64,000 nucleotides of DNA from Pseudomonas putida (lineage in GTDB: Bacteria; Pseudomonadota; Gammaproteobacteria; Pseudomonadales; Pseudomonadaceae), in NCBI RefSeq assembly GCF_004357765.1, contig NZ_SMTE01000003.1, positions 248,001-312,000 of the forward strand, read 5' to 3'. Shown piece by piece: positions 41,135 through 51,056 of the stretch. Position numbers and translations under genes: made by a program. The notes beneath the pieces are model-generated. The model was not told where the DNA came from and ran no database searches. It saw only the letters and a list, made by a program, of their open reading frames with translations. Positions within the stretch are counted from its first letter, which is position 1, and every line of letters begins with the position of its first letter.

Positions 41135-42781
41135 ATGCCATCAGCCGAAACTGTCTACGACTATGTGGTCGTGGGTGCCGGTCCCGCCGGTTGCCTGCTG
41201 GCCAATCGTTTGTCCGCCGACCCTTCTTGCCGCGTCCTGCTGCTCGAAGCGGGTGGCCGTGACAACTATCCCTGGATCCATATTCCCGTCGGATACCTTT
41301 ACTGCATCGGCAACCCACGCACCGATTGGTGCTTCAAGACCGAGGCACAGCCTGGCCTGGGCGGTCGCAGCCTGGGTTATCCACGGGGCAAGGTGTTGGG
41401 CGGCTGTTCGTCGATCAACGGCATGATCTACATGCGCGGTCAGGCCGCCGACTACGACCTTTGGGCCAAGCAAGGCAACGAAGGCTGGGCCTGGAAGGAT
41501 GTGCTCCCGCTGTTCAAGACCAGTGAAAACCACTTTGCCGGTGCCAGCGAGCATCATGGCGGCGCTGGCGAATGGCGGGTCGAGCGCCAGCGCTACAGCT
41601 GGCCGATCCTCGATGCCTTTCGCGATGCTGCCGAGCAAAGCGGCATCGCCAAGGTTGACGACTTCAACACCGGCGACAACCAGGGTTGTGGATACTTTCA
41701 GGTCAACCAGCGCAGTGGCGTGCGCTGGAACGCGTCGAAGGCCTTCCTGCGGCCAATCGAGAACCGTCCCAATCTCAGGGTGCTTACCGGTGTCCAGGTC
41801 GATCAGGTCTTGCTCAACAATACCCGCGCCCGTGCTGTGAAGGCCTTCTGGCAAGGCGCCTGGCACGAGTTCGGGGCGCGGCGCGAGATCATCCTGTGCG
41901 CCGGAGCGATCGGTTCTCCCGGCATTCTCCAACGCTCGGGGATCGGGCCGCGCAAACTGCTGGACAGCCTCGGGATCGCCGTACGCCATGAAATGCCCGG
42001 CGTTGGTGGCAACCTGCAGGACCACCTGCAACTGCGCCTGATCTATCAGATTCGCAACACCCGCACCCTCAACCAAATGGCCAACAGCCTTTGGGGCAAG
42101 ATGGGTATGGGCCTGCGCTACCTCTACGACCGCAGTGGCCCGCTGGCCATGGCACCCAGCCAGCTGGGAGCCTTCGTACGTTCCAGCCCCGATCAGCCGA
42201 CGGCGAACCTGCAATACCACGTGCAACCCTTGTCACTGGAGCGTTTCGGCGAACCGTTGCACCGCTTCCCGGCCTTCACCGCCTCGGTGTGCAACCTGCG
42301 CCCGGCCAGCCGTGGGCGCGTCGACATCAGCAGCGCCGACATGAACAGTGCGCCGCTGATCGACCCCAATTACCTCAGCGACCCACAGGACTTGCGGGTC
42401 GCTGCCGATGCCATCCGCCTTACCCGGCGCATCGTCCAGGCCCCGGCGCTGGCGGCGTTCGCGCCGCAGGAATATCTCCCGGGCCCTGCCCTGCAAACCG
42501 AGCAGGATCTGTTCGAGGCCGCAGGCCGTATCGGCACCACCATCTTCCACCCGGTGGGTACCTGTCGCATGGGCAATGGCGCGCTGGACGTTGTGGATAA
42601 CCAATTGCGTGTCCACGGCATTCCCGGCCTGCGCGTGGCAGATGCTTCGATCATGCCGCAGATCACCTCCGGCAATACCTGTTCACCCACGTTGATGATC
42701 GCCGAGAAGGCGGCTGAACTCATTCTCAAGGGAGCGCCCACCCAGACCTACCTGAATCAAGACGCAATACCGACGCCCTGA
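41135..42781 (+). CDS. GMC-family FAD oxidoreductase (alcohol/choline dehydrogenase-like)
   Basis: A 548-residue GMC flavoprotein: FAD motif YVVVGAGPAGCLLANRLS, GMC signature 1 PRGKVLGGCSSINGMIYMRG, signature 2 GAIGSPGILQRSGIG, and the active-site histidine segment HPVGTCRMG (His472). The family oxidises primary alcohols, choline or related compounds to aldehydes. The start ATG at 41135 has GAGG six bases upstream. An MHS-type symporter follows 96 bases downstream, suggesting uptake and oxidation of one substrate. The true substrate is not visible. Confidence 0.88.
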   Translation: MPSAETVYDYVVVGAGPAGCLLANRLSADPSCRVLLLEAGGRDNYPWIHIPVGYLYCIGNPRTDWCFKTEAQPGLGGRSLGYPRGKVLGGCSSINGMIYMRGQAADYDLWAKQGNEGWAWKDVLPLFKTSENHFAGASEHHGGAGEWRVERQRYSWPILDAFRDAAEQSGIAKVDDFNTGDNQGCGYFQVNQRSGVRWNASKAFLRPIENRPNLRVLTGVQVDQVLLNNTRARAVKAFWQGAWHEFGARREIILCAGAIGSPGILQRSGIGPRKLLDSLGIAVRHEMPGVGGNLQDHLQLRLIYQIRNTRTLNQMANSLWGKMGMGLRYLYDRSGPLAMAPSQLGAFVRSSPDQPTANLQYHVQPLSLERFGEPLHRFPAFTASVCNLRPASRGRVDISSADMNSAPLIDPNYLSDPQDLRVAADAIRLTRRIVQAPALAAFAPQEYLPGPALQTEQDLFEAAGRIGTTIFHPVGTCRMGNGALDVVDNQLRVHGIPGLRVADASIMPQITSGNTCSPTLMIAEKAAELILKGAPTQTYLNQDAIPTP

Positions 42782-42877
42782 CCGGGTGCGTGCAACACCG
42801 GCAGCCTGCGGTCGGAGGCTGCCGACAGTGGAACAACAAGAATAATCACTGTGGCCTGCGGGCCGAGGACAGCAACG

Positions 42878-44497
42878 ATGTCGGATTACATCCAAGAGCA
42901 GGGTGCGACGGCCAGCAGCTCCAGCCGTCGCGAAGAGCGCAAGATCATTTTCGCGTCATCCCTCGGGACGGTTTTCGAGTGGTATGACTTTTTTCTCTAT
43001 GGCGCGCTGGCAGCGGTCATCAGCAAGCAGTTTTTCGCTGGTGTGAACGACACCACCGCCTTCATCTTCGCCCTGATGGCCTTTGCCGCTGGCTTCCTGG
43101 TCAGGCCATTCGGGGCACTGGTATTCGGTCGCCTCGGTGACATGATCGGGCGTAAGTACACCTTCCTGATCACCATCGTGCTGATGGGGTTGTCGACATT
43201 CGCGGTCGGTCTGCTGCCGACCTACGCCAGTATCGGCATCGCTGCGCCGATCATCCTCGTGGCGTTGCGCATGCTTCAGGGCCTGGCCCTGGGCGGCGAG
43301 TACGGCGGTGCGGCGACCTACGTGGCCGAGCATGCTCCACCTGGCAAGCGCGGCTTCCACACCGGATTCATCCAGTCCACCGCCACCTTGGGACTGCTGC
43401 TATCGCTGGTGGTGGTACTGGCCAGCCGCTACATCACTGGCGACCAGTTCGAAACCTGGGGCTGGCGCCTGCCCTTCCTGCTGTCGATCATCCTGCTGGG
43501 CATCTCCACCTGGATCCGTATGAGCATGCACGAATCGCCGGCGTTCGTGAAAATGAAGGCCCAGGGCAAGGTGAGCAAATCGCCGATTCGTGAGTCGTTC
43601 ACCTCGTGGCCGAACCTGAAGGTGGTGCTCACCGCCCTGTTCAGCATCAACGCAGGCCAAGCCGTGACCTTCTATACGGCGCAGTTCTACGTGCTGTTCT
43701 TCCTCACCCAGATGCTCAAGATGGATGCGGCGCAGGCCAATACCCTGTTGATCATCAGTGTGGTGATCGGTGCGCCGTTCTTCGTGTTCTTTGGCTGGTT
43801 GTCCGACCGGATCGGTCGCAAGCCGATCCTGATGATTGGATTGTTGCTGGCCACCGTGTGCTATTTCCCGATGTTCAAGGCCCTGAGCCATTACGCCAAC
43901 CCGCAGATCGACGCGGCCAGCCGCCAGGCTCCTATCGTGGTCAGCGCCGACCCGCAAGGTTGCACCTTCCAGTTCGATCCGGTCGGCAAGGCGCGCTTCG
44001 ACAGCCCGTGCGACAAGGTCAAGACCTTCCTGGTGAAGCAAGGCTTGCCGTACAGCTCGGTGAGCGCGGCCGGTAGTGAGGTGGTGGTGAAGATAGGCGA
44101 GACCAGCATCAACGGTTTCGACGAGGCGGCCATGCGGGCAGCCATCGAGCAGGCTGGATACCCGGCCAAGGCAGATCCGGCGCAGGTCAACGAGTTGATG
44201 GTGGTGGTGCTGATCGTGGCGATGATCCTGATCGCGACCATGACCTATGGGCCGCTGGCGGCGGTGATGGTCGAGTTGTTCCCGACCCGTATCCGCTACA
44301 CCTCCATGTCCCTGCCTTACCATATCGGCAATGGCTGGTTCGGTGGTTTCCTGCCTACCGTATCGTTCGCCCTGGTGGTGTATACCGGCGATATCTTCTA
44401 CGGGCTGTGGTATCCAGTGCTGGTCACCGGCATCAGTCTGGTGGTGGGGATCTTCTGCCTTAAAGAAACCAAGGATGTGGATATCGACAAGGTCTGA
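42878..44497 (+). CDS. MHS-family MFS symporter with large extra loop
   Basis: A 539-residue metabolite:proton symporter. It has the MHS opening ASSLGTVFEWYDFFLYG, the motif GRLGDMIGRKYTFL and GLALGGEYGGAATYVAEHAPPGKRGF. Between the later helices, about residues 345-440, there is a hydrophilic insert of some 95 residues holding two cysteines (DPQGCTFQFDPVGKARFDSPCDKV), probably outside the membrane. Start MSDYIQEQG at 42878 has GAGGA upstream. Together with the GMC oxidoreductase it may form an uptake and oxidation unit. Confidence 0.85.
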   Translation: MSDYIQEQGATASSSSRREERKIIFASSLGTVFEWYDFFLYGALAAVISKQFFAGVNDTTAFIFALMAFAAGFLVRPFGALVFGRLGDMIGRKYTFLITIVLMGLSTFAVGLLPTYASIGIAAPIILVALRMLQGLALGGEYGGAATYVAEHAPPGKRGFHTGFIQSTATLGLLLSLVVVLASRYITGDQFETWGWRLPFLLSIILLGISTWIRMSMHESPAFVKMKAQGKVSKSPIRESFTSWPNLKVVLTALFSINAGQAVTFYTAQFYVLFFLTQMLKMDAAQANTLLIISVVIGAPFFVFFGWLSDRIGRKPILMIGLLLATVCYFPMFKALSHYANPQIDAASRQAPIVVSADPQGCTFQFDPVGKARFDSPCDKVKTFLVKQGLPYSSVSAAGSEVVVKIGETSINGFDEAAMRAAIEQAGYPAKADPAQVNELMVVVLIVAMILIATMTYGPLAAVMVELFPTRIRYTSMSLPYHIGNGWFGGFLPTVSFALVVYTGDIFYGLWYPVLVTGISLVVGIFCLKETKDVDIDKV

Positions 44498-44530
44498 GGA
44501 GCGGCCCTATCGGCGGCGAGACCCTATAAA

Positions 44531-44555
44531 AAAACCGGCTGTAAAAGCCGGTTTT
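44531..44555 (+). terminator. Terminator after the MHS symporter gene
   Basis: AAAACCGGCT-GTAA-AAGCCGGTTTT with flanking A-run, 34 bases after the stop. The AT-rich stretch from 44560 to 44670 that follows, with one exact DnaA box at 44674-44682, holds no gene. Confidence 0.9.
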
Positions 44556-44687
44556 CTTATGCCCCGAAAAAACTTATGCACGATTCTCGGAAAAAATTCA
44601 TACAGGGAAATAAATAGCTAAATCAAAGAGTTAGAGTTAAATCCAAGTATTCCATCCAAAAATTGCACACAAGTTATCCACAGATCG

Positions 44688-45458
44688 TCAGGCAATCTGC
44701 TCTTCCGGTTTCTCGTTCACCGGCGGCAGCGAACCCATGGCCCGTTGGGTAGCCTCGTTCCAGGCTGCGGCGCGATCGTTGAGCTCGGCGATGGCGCGTG
44801 GCCCGGTGCCGTTGGCGTACATCGGCTCGCCAATCACCACCTCGATGGTACCCGAGCGTTTGCCCCATCCTGCCTTGGGCCAGAACTTACCGGCGTTGTG
44901 GGCAATCGGCAGCACTGGCAGCCCGGCATTCACCGCCAGGGCGGTGCCGCCGCGGGAGAACTTGCCTACGGTGCCGAACGGTACACGGGTACCCTCCGGG
45001 AAGATCAATACCCAGACACTTTGCTTGAGTAACTCGTCGCCTTTGCTGGCGACTTGGCGCAAGGCCTCCTTGGGGTTATCGCGGTCAATGGCGATGGGGC
45101 GCAACATGGCCATGGCCCAGCCGAAGAAGGGGACGTAGAGCAGTTCGCGCTTGAGCACCTGGCTCAGGGGCGAGAAGTAGGCCGACAGGAAAAAGGTTTC
45201 CCAGGTGCTCTGGTGATTGGACAGAATCACGCACGGCGTGCTCGGCACGTTTTCAGCACCTGTGATCTTGTAGTCGATGCCCAATACGACGCGCGCCAGC
45301 AACACGGCGAAGCGGCACCAGTAGACGTTGATGAAGCGATAGCGCTTGGGGAATGACAGAAACGGCGCGATAAAGAAGCTCAGAGAGCACCACAGCAATG
45401 AACTGGTGCCCAGTAGCAGGTAAAAAAGAAAGATTCTGATCGCCTGCAGGATCGACAT
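44688..45458 (-). CDS. plsC: 1-acyl-sn-glycerol-3-phosphate acyltransferase
   Basis: Makes phosphatidic acid from lysophosphatidic acid at the inner membrane; 256 residues. The first 35 residues are hydrophobic. The acyltransferase motif is NHQSTWE (81-87), an H-X4-E variant of the usual H-X4-D, followed by IFPEGTR (152-158). The H-X4-E form is found in this gene position in other pseudomonads as far as I recall. It lies downstream of gmhB on the same strand with a 61-base gap. Confidence 0.9.
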   Translation of the reverse strand: MSILQAIRIFLFYLLLGTSSLLWCSLSFFIAPFLSFPKRYRFINVYWCRFAVLLARVVLGIDYKITGAENVPSTPCVILSNHQSTWETFFLSAYFSPLSQVLKRELLYVPFFGWAMAMLRPIAIDRDNPKEALRQVASKGDELLKQSVWVLIFPEGTRVPFGTVGKFSRGGTALAVNAGLPVLPIAHNAGKFWPKAGWGKRSGTIEVVIGEPMYANGTGPRAIAELNDRAAAWNEATQRAMGSLPPVNEKPEEQIA

Positions 45459-45519
45459 AGTGGCATGTACCGTTGCGGGCTCGCCCGCCTGATGGAAAGC
45501 GCGCCAATCGGCGCACTAT

Positions 45520-46047
45520 TTAAATTAGTTCTCTGGCGATAGCCGCCAGATCGTCGAAAATCAGTGTAGAGTCGGGAACGCCTTTTTCCAGGGTCCTTTC
45601 GCCTTTGCCGGTTTTGACCAACACCGGCTGTGCACCCACAGACAGGGCTGCCTCCAGGTCACCTTTGCTGTCGCCGACGAACCATACGTCGCGCAGCTCG
45701 GTCTGGTAGTGCTCGGCAATCGCCAGCAACATGCCAGGCTTGGGCTTGCGGCACTCGCAACCGTCGTCTGGGCCGTGCGGGCAATACACGATGTAGCCCA
45801 CCTCGCCACCCTGCTCGGCCACCAGCGCGCGCAGACGCGTGTGCATGGCCTCGAGGGTTTCCAGCGGGTAGTAGCCACGGGCAATGCCGGACTGGTTGGT
45901 GGCCACCGCCACCGTCCAGCCGGCCTTGCTCAACTGCGCGATAGCCTCGACCGAGCCAGGGATCGGGATCCACTCTTCCAGCGTCTTGATGTAGGCGTCG
46001 GAGTCATAGTTGATCACTCCGTCACGGTCGAGAATCAGCAGTTTCAA
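45520..46047 (-). CDS. gmhB: D-glycero-beta-D-manno-heptose-1,7-bisphosphate 7-phosphatase
   Basis: HAD-family phosphatase of 175 residues in ADP-heptose synthesis for the LPS core. The catalytic aspartates are D7 and D9 in LILDRDGVIN. The zinc site is C89, H91, C97 and C99 (CPHGPDDGCECRKPKPGM), and GDSKGDLEAA closes the active site. Follows glyS by three bases, so it is in the glyQ-glyS operon. Confidence 0.96.
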   Translation of the reverse strand: MKLLILDRDGVINYDSDAYIKTLEEWIPIPGSVEAIAQLSKAGWTVAVATNQSGIARGYYPLETLEAMHTRLRALVAEQGGEVGYIVYCPHGPDDGCECRKPKPGMLLAIAEHYQTELRDVWFVGDSKGDLEAALSVGAQPVLVKTGKGERTLEKGVPDSTLIFDDLAAIARELI

Positions 46048-46050
46048 GAC

Positions 46051-48102
46051 TTACCCCAGCAGCGAAATATCGGCCACGCCCAGGAACAGGCCGCGCAGGC
46101 GGCTGAGCAGGGCATAACGGTTGGCGCGGACCTTGGCGTCTTCGGCGTTGACCATCACCGCTTCGAAGAAGGCATCGACCGGGTCACGCAGGGCTGCCAG
46201 GCGAGCCAGCGATTCGCTGTACTGGCGCGCTGCGGCCATCGGCTGCACGGCTTGGTCGGCCTGCTGGATGGCCGAGTACAAGGAGAACTCGTTGGCGTTG
46301 TCGAAGTACTTCGGCTCGACCTGGTCGGCGATGGCGCCTTCGGCCTTGCTCAGCAAGTTCGACACGCGCTTGTTCACCGCTGCCAGGGCTTCGGCTTCCG
46401 GCAGCTTGCGGAAAGCCTGCACGGCCTGCACGCGCTGGTCGAAGTCCAGGGCCGAACCCGGCTTCAGGGCTCGCACCGACAGGTAGGTGGCGACATCGAT
46501 GCCTTCGTCTTCGTAACGCGCACGCAGGCGGTCGAAGATGAATTCCAGCACCTGGTCGGACAGGCCGGCGGCCTTGACCTTGGCACCGAACTGCTTGACC
46601 GCGAACTCGACCGCGGTGGTCAGGTCCAGGTCCAGCTGCTTCTCGATGAGGATACGCAGTACGCCCAGGGCCGCGCGGCGCAGGGCATAGGGGTCTTTGC
46701 TGCCGGTCGGCAGCATGCCGATACCGAAGATGCCGACCAGGGTGTCGAGCTTGTCGGCGATGGCCACGGCGGCACCGGTCAGGGTCTGCGGGAGTTCGGC
46801 ACCGGCACCGCGCGGCATGTACTGCTCGTTCAGAGCCAGGGCGACGTCTTCCGGTTCACCGTCGTTGATCGCGTAGTAGTAACCGGCAACGCCCTGCATT
46901 TCCGGGAATTCGCCGACCATTTCGGTGGCCAGGTCGCACTTCGACAGCAGACCGGCGCGGCCTGCGCGCTGAGCGTTGCCACCGATCAGCGGAGCGATGA
47001 ACGCGGCCAGTTTGGAAACACGCTCGGCTTTGTCGTACACAGTGCCAAGCTGAGCCTGGAACACCACGTTCTTGAGACGTTCGTTGAAGGTTTCCAGCGG
47101 CTGCTTCTTGTCCTGCTTGAAGAAGAACTCGGCGTCGGTCAGGCGTGGGCGCACGACCTTCTCGTTACCCTGCACGATCTGCTTGGGATCACGGCTCTCG
47201 ACGTTGGCCACGGTGATGAAGCGCGGCAGCAGCTTGCCTTCGCTGTCGAGCAGGCAGAAGTACTTCTGGTTGTCCTGCATGGTGGTGATCAGGGCTTCCT
47301 GCGGCACTTCGAGGAAACGCTCCTCGAACGAGCACACCAGCGGCACCGGCCATTCCACCAAGGCGGTCACTTCGTCGAGCAGCGACGGCGGCACGATGGC
47401 GCTGCCTTCCTGCTGCAGGGCCAGTTCGGCGGTACGCTTGGCGATCAGCTCGCGACGCTCGGCGAAATCGGCCAGCACGTAGGCTTTGCGCAAGTCTTCG
47501 ACGTAGTTGGCCGGCGCGGAGATGACCACGTTTTCCGGATGGTGGAAGCGGTGGCCACGGGATTGGCGACCGGCCTTCTGCGAGAGGATGGTGCAGTCGA
47601 CGATCTGGTCGCCGAGCAGCATCACCAGCCACTGGGTCGGACGCACGAACTCTTCACGGCTGGCAGCCCAGCGCATGCGCTTGGGGATCGGCAGGTCGTT
47701 CAGCGAGTCCTCGACGATGGTGGGCAGCAGGCTGACGGTGGCTTTGCCCGGGATGTGCTGGGAGAAGCGCAGCTTGGCGCCGCTCTGGTCGATTTCCGAC
47801 AGCTCCACGCCGCACTTCTTGGCGAAGCCCAGGGCAGCCTGGGTCGGCTCGCCGTCCTTGAAGGCCGCCTGCATGGGCGGGCCGTCGATGTTGATGCTAC
47901 GGTCGGGCTGTTGCACGTCGAGCTGACGGATCAGCACCGCCAGGCGGCGTGGCGCGGCATATACCTGCTTGCCGGTGTAGTTCAGGCCGGCGGCCTGCAG
48001 ACCTTTCTCGATGCCGGCCAGGAAGGCATCGCCCAGGCTCGCCAGGGCTTTGGGTGGCAGCTCTTCGGTGCCCAGTTCTACCAGGAAATCTTGAGCACTC
48101 AT
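46051..48102 (-). CDS. glyS: Glycyl-tRNA synthetase beta subunit
   Basis: Beta subunit of the bacterial alpha2-beta2 glycyl-tRNA synthetase, 683 residues, involved in tRNA recognition. It starts [20 protein letters not shown], the family opening, and contains [11 protein letters not shown] and the C-terminal anticodon-binding region (DALRRAALG-type stretch [19 protein letters not shown]). The start overlaps the glyQ stop by four bases. Confidence 0.97.
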   Translation of the reverse strand: MSAQDFLVELGTEELPPKALASLGDAFLAGIEKGLQAAGLNYTGKQVYAAPRRLAVLIRQLDVQQPDRSINIDGPPMQAAFKDGEPTQAALGFAKKCGVELSEIDQSGAKLRFSQHIPGKATVSLLPTIVEDSLNDLPIPKRMRWAASREEFVRPTQWLVMLLGDQIVDCTILSQKAGRQSRGHRFHHPENVVISAPANYVEDLRKAYVLADFAERRELIAKRTAELALQQEGSAIVPPSLLDEVTALVEWPVPLVCSFEERFLEVPQEALITTMQDNQKYFCLLDSEGKLLPRFITVANVESRDPKQIVQGNEKVVRPRLTDAEFFFKQDKKQPLETFNERLKNVVFQAQLGTVYDKAERVSKLAAFIAPLIGGNAQRAGRAGLLSKCDLATEMVGEFPEMQGVAGYYYAINDGEPEDVALALNEQYMPRGAGAELPQTLTGAAVAIADKLDTLVGIFGIGMLPTGSKDPYALRRAALGVLRILIEKQLDLDLTTAVEFAVKQFGAKVKAAGLSDQVLEFIFDRLRARYEDEGIDVATYLSVRALKPGSALDFDQRVQAVQAFRKLPEAEALAAVNKRVSNLLSKAEGAIADQVEPKYFDNANEFSLYSAIQQADQAVQPMAAARQYSESLARLAALRDPVDAFFEAVMVNAEDAKVRANRYALLSRLRGLFLGVADISLLG

Positions 48103-49046
48103 TGTGCAGCCTCCAGCTTCGCCAACACTTCGTCACGCAGTTCAGGGGTGGCCATCGGGAAGCCCAGGCGTGCACGGGCTTGCAGATAGCTTTGCGCCAC
48201 GTCCCGGGCCAGGGTACGCACGCGCAGGATGTAACGCTGGCGCTCGGTCACCGAGATGGCGCGGCGCGCATCGAGCAGGTTGAAGGTGTGCGACGCCTTC
48301 AGGACCATTTCATAGGTCGGCAGCGGCAGCTCCAGCTTGATCAGGCGGTTGGCTTCGCTTTCGTAGAAGTCGAACAGCTCGAACAGCTTCTCGACGTTGG
48401 CGTGCTCGAAGTTGTAGGTCGACTGCTCCACTTCGTTCTGGTGGAACACGTCGCCGTAGGTGACCTTGCCGAACGGTCCGTCGGCCCAGACCAGGTCGTA
48501 GACCGAGTCGACGCCCTGGATGTACATGGCCAGGCGCTCGAGGCCGTAGGTGATTTCACCGGTGACCGGGTAGCACTCGATGCCACCGACCTGCTGGAAG
48601 TAGGTGAACTGGGTGACTTCCATGCCGTTGAGCCAGATTTCCCAGCCCAGGCCCCAGGCGCCCAGGGTCGGCGACTCCCAATTGTCTTCGACGAAGCGAA
48701 TGTCGTGGACCAGCGGATCCAGGCCAATCGCTTTCAGCGAGCCGAGGTACAGCTCCTGGAAGTTGGCCGGGTTCGGCTTGAGCACCACCTGGAACTGATA
48801 GTAGTGCTGCAGGCGGTTGGGGTTCTCGCCATACCGGCCGTCGCCAGGGCGGCGGCTAGGCTGCACATAGGCGGCGTTCCAGGTTTCCGGGCCGACGGCG
48901 CGCAGGAATGTAGCGGTGTGGAAAGTGCCGGCGCCTACTTCCATATCGTAGGGCTGAAGCACCACACAACCTTGCTCGGCCCAGTAGTTCTGCAGGGCGA
49001 GGATCAGGTCTTGGAAGGTACGCACGGCTGGCGTAGGCTGGCTCAC
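48099..49046 (-). CDS. glyQ: Glycyl-tRNA synthetase alpha subunit
   Basis: Catalytic alpha subunit, 315 residues, with the class II core ([40 protein letters not shown] ... [24 protein letters not shown]). I place the start at the second in-frame GTG (49046), since AGGTGA lies five bases upstream and the protein then begins [12 protein letters not shown] like relatives; a GTG three codons earlier is possible. First gene of glyQ-glyS-gmhB. Confidence 0.95.
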   Translation of the reverse strand: MSQPTPAVRTFQDLILALQNYWAEQGCVVLQPYDMEVGAGTFHTATFLRAVGPETWNAAYVQPSRRPGDGRYGENPNRLQHYYQFQVVLKPNPANFQELYLGSLKAIGLDPLVHDIRFVEDNWESPTLGAWGLGWEIWLNGMEVTQFTYFQQVGGIECYPVTGEITYGLERLAMYIQGVDSVYDLVWADGPFGKVTYGDVFHQNEVEQSTYNFEHANVEKLFELFDFYESEANRLIKLELPLPTYEMVLKASHTFNLLDARRAISVTERQRYILRVRTLARDVAQSYLQARARLGFPMATPELRDEVLAKLEAAQ

Positions 49047-49129
49047 GAAATTCACCTGTATCTGGGGATGCGGATGTAAAGAGCGGGAGTATAACCTGAT
49101 TCGCTTCGCCCTCTACTCATTGGAGCCTT

Positions 49130-49681
49130 ATGCCACGCTGCTTTTGGTGTACCGACGATCCGTTGTACCAGGCCTACCACGACCAGGAGTGGGGAACGCC
49201 GCAGCGTGACCCGGCGTTGCTGTTCGAGATGCTTTTGCTCGAAGGGTTCCAGGCTGGCCTTTCCTGGATCACCGTGCTGCGTAAACGCGAGCGCTATCGC
49301 GAGGTGCTGCACGGCTTCGATCCGGTGGCCCTGGCGCAGTTGAGCGACGAACGGATCGCTGAGTTGATGCTCGACGCCGGGATCATCCGCAACCGCCTCA
49401 AACTTAACGCCGTACGGCGTAACGCCCGGGCTTGGCTGGCTGTGGATAACCCCGCCGAGTGGCTCTGGTCGTTCGTCGGCGGCGTGCCCAGGATCAACCA
49501 TTTCAAGAGTCGCGACCAAGTGCCGGCAGTCACCGATGAAGCCAAGGCCATGAGCAAGGCGTTGCGCAAGGCCGGCTTCACCTTCGTCGGCCCGACCATC
49601 TGCTACGCCTTCATGCAGGCCACCGGCATGGTCATGGACCATACCATCGACTGTGATCGCTACGCCGCGCTGGCGCGCTGA
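49130..49681 (+). CDS. tag: DNA-3-methyladenine glycosylase I
   Basis: Removes 3-methyladenine from alkylated DNA; 183 residues. The zinc-binding residues of Tag are visible: C4 (MPRCFWC), H17 (YHDQEWG), and H and C in VMDHTIDCDRY near the end. Other marks are LFEMLLLEGFQAGLSW and the NRLKL stretch. Divergent from glyQ, followed by the acyltransferase gene. Confidence 0.96.
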   Translation: MPRCFWCTDDPLYQAYHDQEWGTPQRDPALLFEMLLLEGFQAGLSWITVLRKRERYREVLHGFDPVALAQLSDERIAELMLDAGIIRNRLKLNAVRRNARAWLAVDNPAEWLWSFVGGVPRINHFKSRDQVPAVTDEAKAMSKALRKAGFTFVGPTICYAFMQATGMVMDHTIDCDRYAALAR

Positions 49682-49722
49682 AAGGGTACAATGCGCGCCT
49701 TGCTGAAATAAGGAATCCGCCT

Positions 49723-50610
49723 GTGGAAAAGTTCAAAGGCGCCCTGATGGTCGGGGTGCTGCGTCTGTTTGCCAAGCTGCCCTGGGGCGCGGTGCAGCGC
49801 GTGGGTGCCGGCATCGGCTGGCTGATGTGGAAAATCCCCAACGGTTCGCGCAACGTGGTTCGCATCAACCTGGCCAAGTGCTTCCCGGAGATGGATCCGG
49901 TCGAACGTGAGCAGTTGGTGGGCCGTGCATTGAAGGACATCGGCAAGTCGTTCACCGAGAGCGCCTGCGCCTGGATCTGGCCACCGCAGCGATCGCTGGA
50001 GCTGGTCAAGGAAGTGCATGGCCTGGAAGTGCTGGAGCAGGCCCTGGCCTCGGGCAAGGGCGTGGTCGGTATCACCAGCCACCTGGGCAACTGGGAAGTG
50101 CTCAACCACTTCTATTGCAGCCAGTGCAAGCCGATCATCTTCTACCGCCCGCCCAAGCTCAAGGCGGTCGATGACCTGCTGCGCGAGCAGCGTGTGCAAA
50201 TGGGCAACCGCGTCGCGCCTTCGACCAAGGAAGGCATTCTCAGCGTGATCAAGGAAGTGCGCCGTGGCGGTCAGGTGGGCATTCCTGCCGACCCGGAGCC
50301 TGCCGAATCGGCGGGGGTGTTCGTGCCGTTCCTCGGCACCCAGGCGCTGACCAGCAAGTTCGTGCCGAACATGCTGGCCGGTGGCAAGGCCGTCGGGGTG
50401 TTCCTGCATGCCCTGCGCCTGCCCGACGGGTCGGGCTTCAAGGTATTCCTGGAGGCAGCCCCGGAAGCGATGTACAGCACAGATGTCACCGAATCGGCGG
50501 CGGCCATGAGCAAGGTGGTCGAGCGTTATGTGCGCGAGTATCCGAGCCAGTACATGTGGAGCATGAAGCGCTTCAAGAAGCGCCCGGCTGGCGAGCCGCG
50601 CTGGTATTGA
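49723..50610 (+). CDS. Lipid A late acyltransferase (LpxL/HtrB family)
   Basis: A 295-residue inner-membrane enzyme that adds a secondary acyl chain to lipid A. The N-terminal amphipathic helix MEKFKGALMVGVLRLFAKLPWGAVQRVGAGIG is followed by the catalytic H-X4-E motif, H120 to E125 (TSHLGNWEVLNHFY), and then IPADPEPAESAGVFVPFLGTQALT. Start is the GTG at 49723 with AAGGA eight bases upstream. It cannot be decided from the sequence which acyl position or chain it handles. Confidence 0.88.
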   Translation: MEKFKGALMVGVLRLFAKLPWGAVQRVGAGIGWLMWKIPNGSRNVVRINLAKCFPEMDPVEREQLVGRALKDIGKSFTESACAWIWPPQRSLELVKEVHGLEVLEQALASGKGVVGITSHLGNWEVLNHFYCSQCKPIIFYRPPKLKAVDDLLREQRVQMGNRVAPSTKEGILSVIKEVRRGGQVGIPADPEPAESAGVFVPFLGTQALTSKFVPNMLAGGKAVGVFLHALRLPDGSGFKVFLEAAPEAMYSTDVTESAAAMSKVVERYVREYPSQYMWSMKRFKKRPAGEPRWY

Positions 50611-50617
50611 GATCCTG

Positions 50618-50637
50618 GGGGCGCTTGGCGCCCCTTT
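50618..50637 (+). terminator. Terminator after the lipid A acyltransferase gene
   Basis: GGGGCGC-TTG-GCGCCCC followed by TTT only eight bases after the stop. Short, but strong in pairing. Confidence 0.75.
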
Positions 50638-50640
50638 CGC

Positions 50641-50712
50641 GACACAAGGCCGCTCCCACATCGATCGGTGTATGCAGGACCTTTGTGGGAGCGGGTTTGT
50701 CCCGCGAATGGG
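50641..50712. repeat. REP element with partial partner
   Basis: A REP copy (TGTGGGAGCGGGTTTGTCCC followed by GCGAA, about 50683-50708) faces a decayed partner (GGCCGCTCCCACA at about 50650-50662). It lies between two convergent genes. The core differs from the pairs at 2.4 and 3.2 kb (GGGTTTGTCCC instead of GGGCTTGCCC), so it belongs to another REP subtype. Confidence 0.75.
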
Positions 50713-50734
50713 CTACGAAGTAGCCCCAGCCATC

Positions 50735-51043
50735 TCAGGCTTTATCGAGCTTCTTCAGGAACACCGCCATCTCTTTTTCGGCCTGCTTGTCGCCATGGGC
50801 CTGGGCCGCGACGATCCCGTCTTCCCAAGCCTTGCGCGCCGCCGTCAGGTCGCCCTGCAACTGATAGGCCTTGCCCAGCAGTTTCCATGCCGCGGAATAC
50901 TTGGGGTCCTGCTCCACGCAGCGGGCCAGGTGCAGCGCCGCCTCGGCGCCGTTGCCCTCGTCCAGCCAGGCCTTGCCCAGGCCAAAGCGCAACAGCGGGT
51001 TATCCACACCCTTGGCGAGCATCTTCTCCAGCGATTCACGCAT
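50735..51043 (-). CDS. Small TPR-repeat protein
   Basis: A 102-residue soluble protein with tetratricopeptide helices: LLRFGLGKAWLDEGNGAEAALHLARCVEQDPKYSAAWKLLGKAYQLQGDLTAARKAWEDGIVAA shows two TPR units with the W-LG-A-P pattern. TPR proteins bind other proteins; no partner is apparent. It lies thirteen bases after trkA on the same strand and is conserved in this place in the P. putida group as I recall. Confidence 0.85.
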   Translation of the reverse strand: MRESLEKMLAKGVDNPLLRFGLGKAWLDEGNGAEAALHLARCVEQDPKYSAAWKLLGKAYQLQGDLTAARKAWEDGIVAAQAHGDKQAEKEMAVFLKKLDKA

Positions 51044-51056
51044 GCCCTGCTCTCCT

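Noticed and set aside
45709-48189. 826-codon open frame opposite gmhB and glyS
   Set aside because: It is a shadow of the glycyl-tRNA synthetase gene and resembles no known protein.
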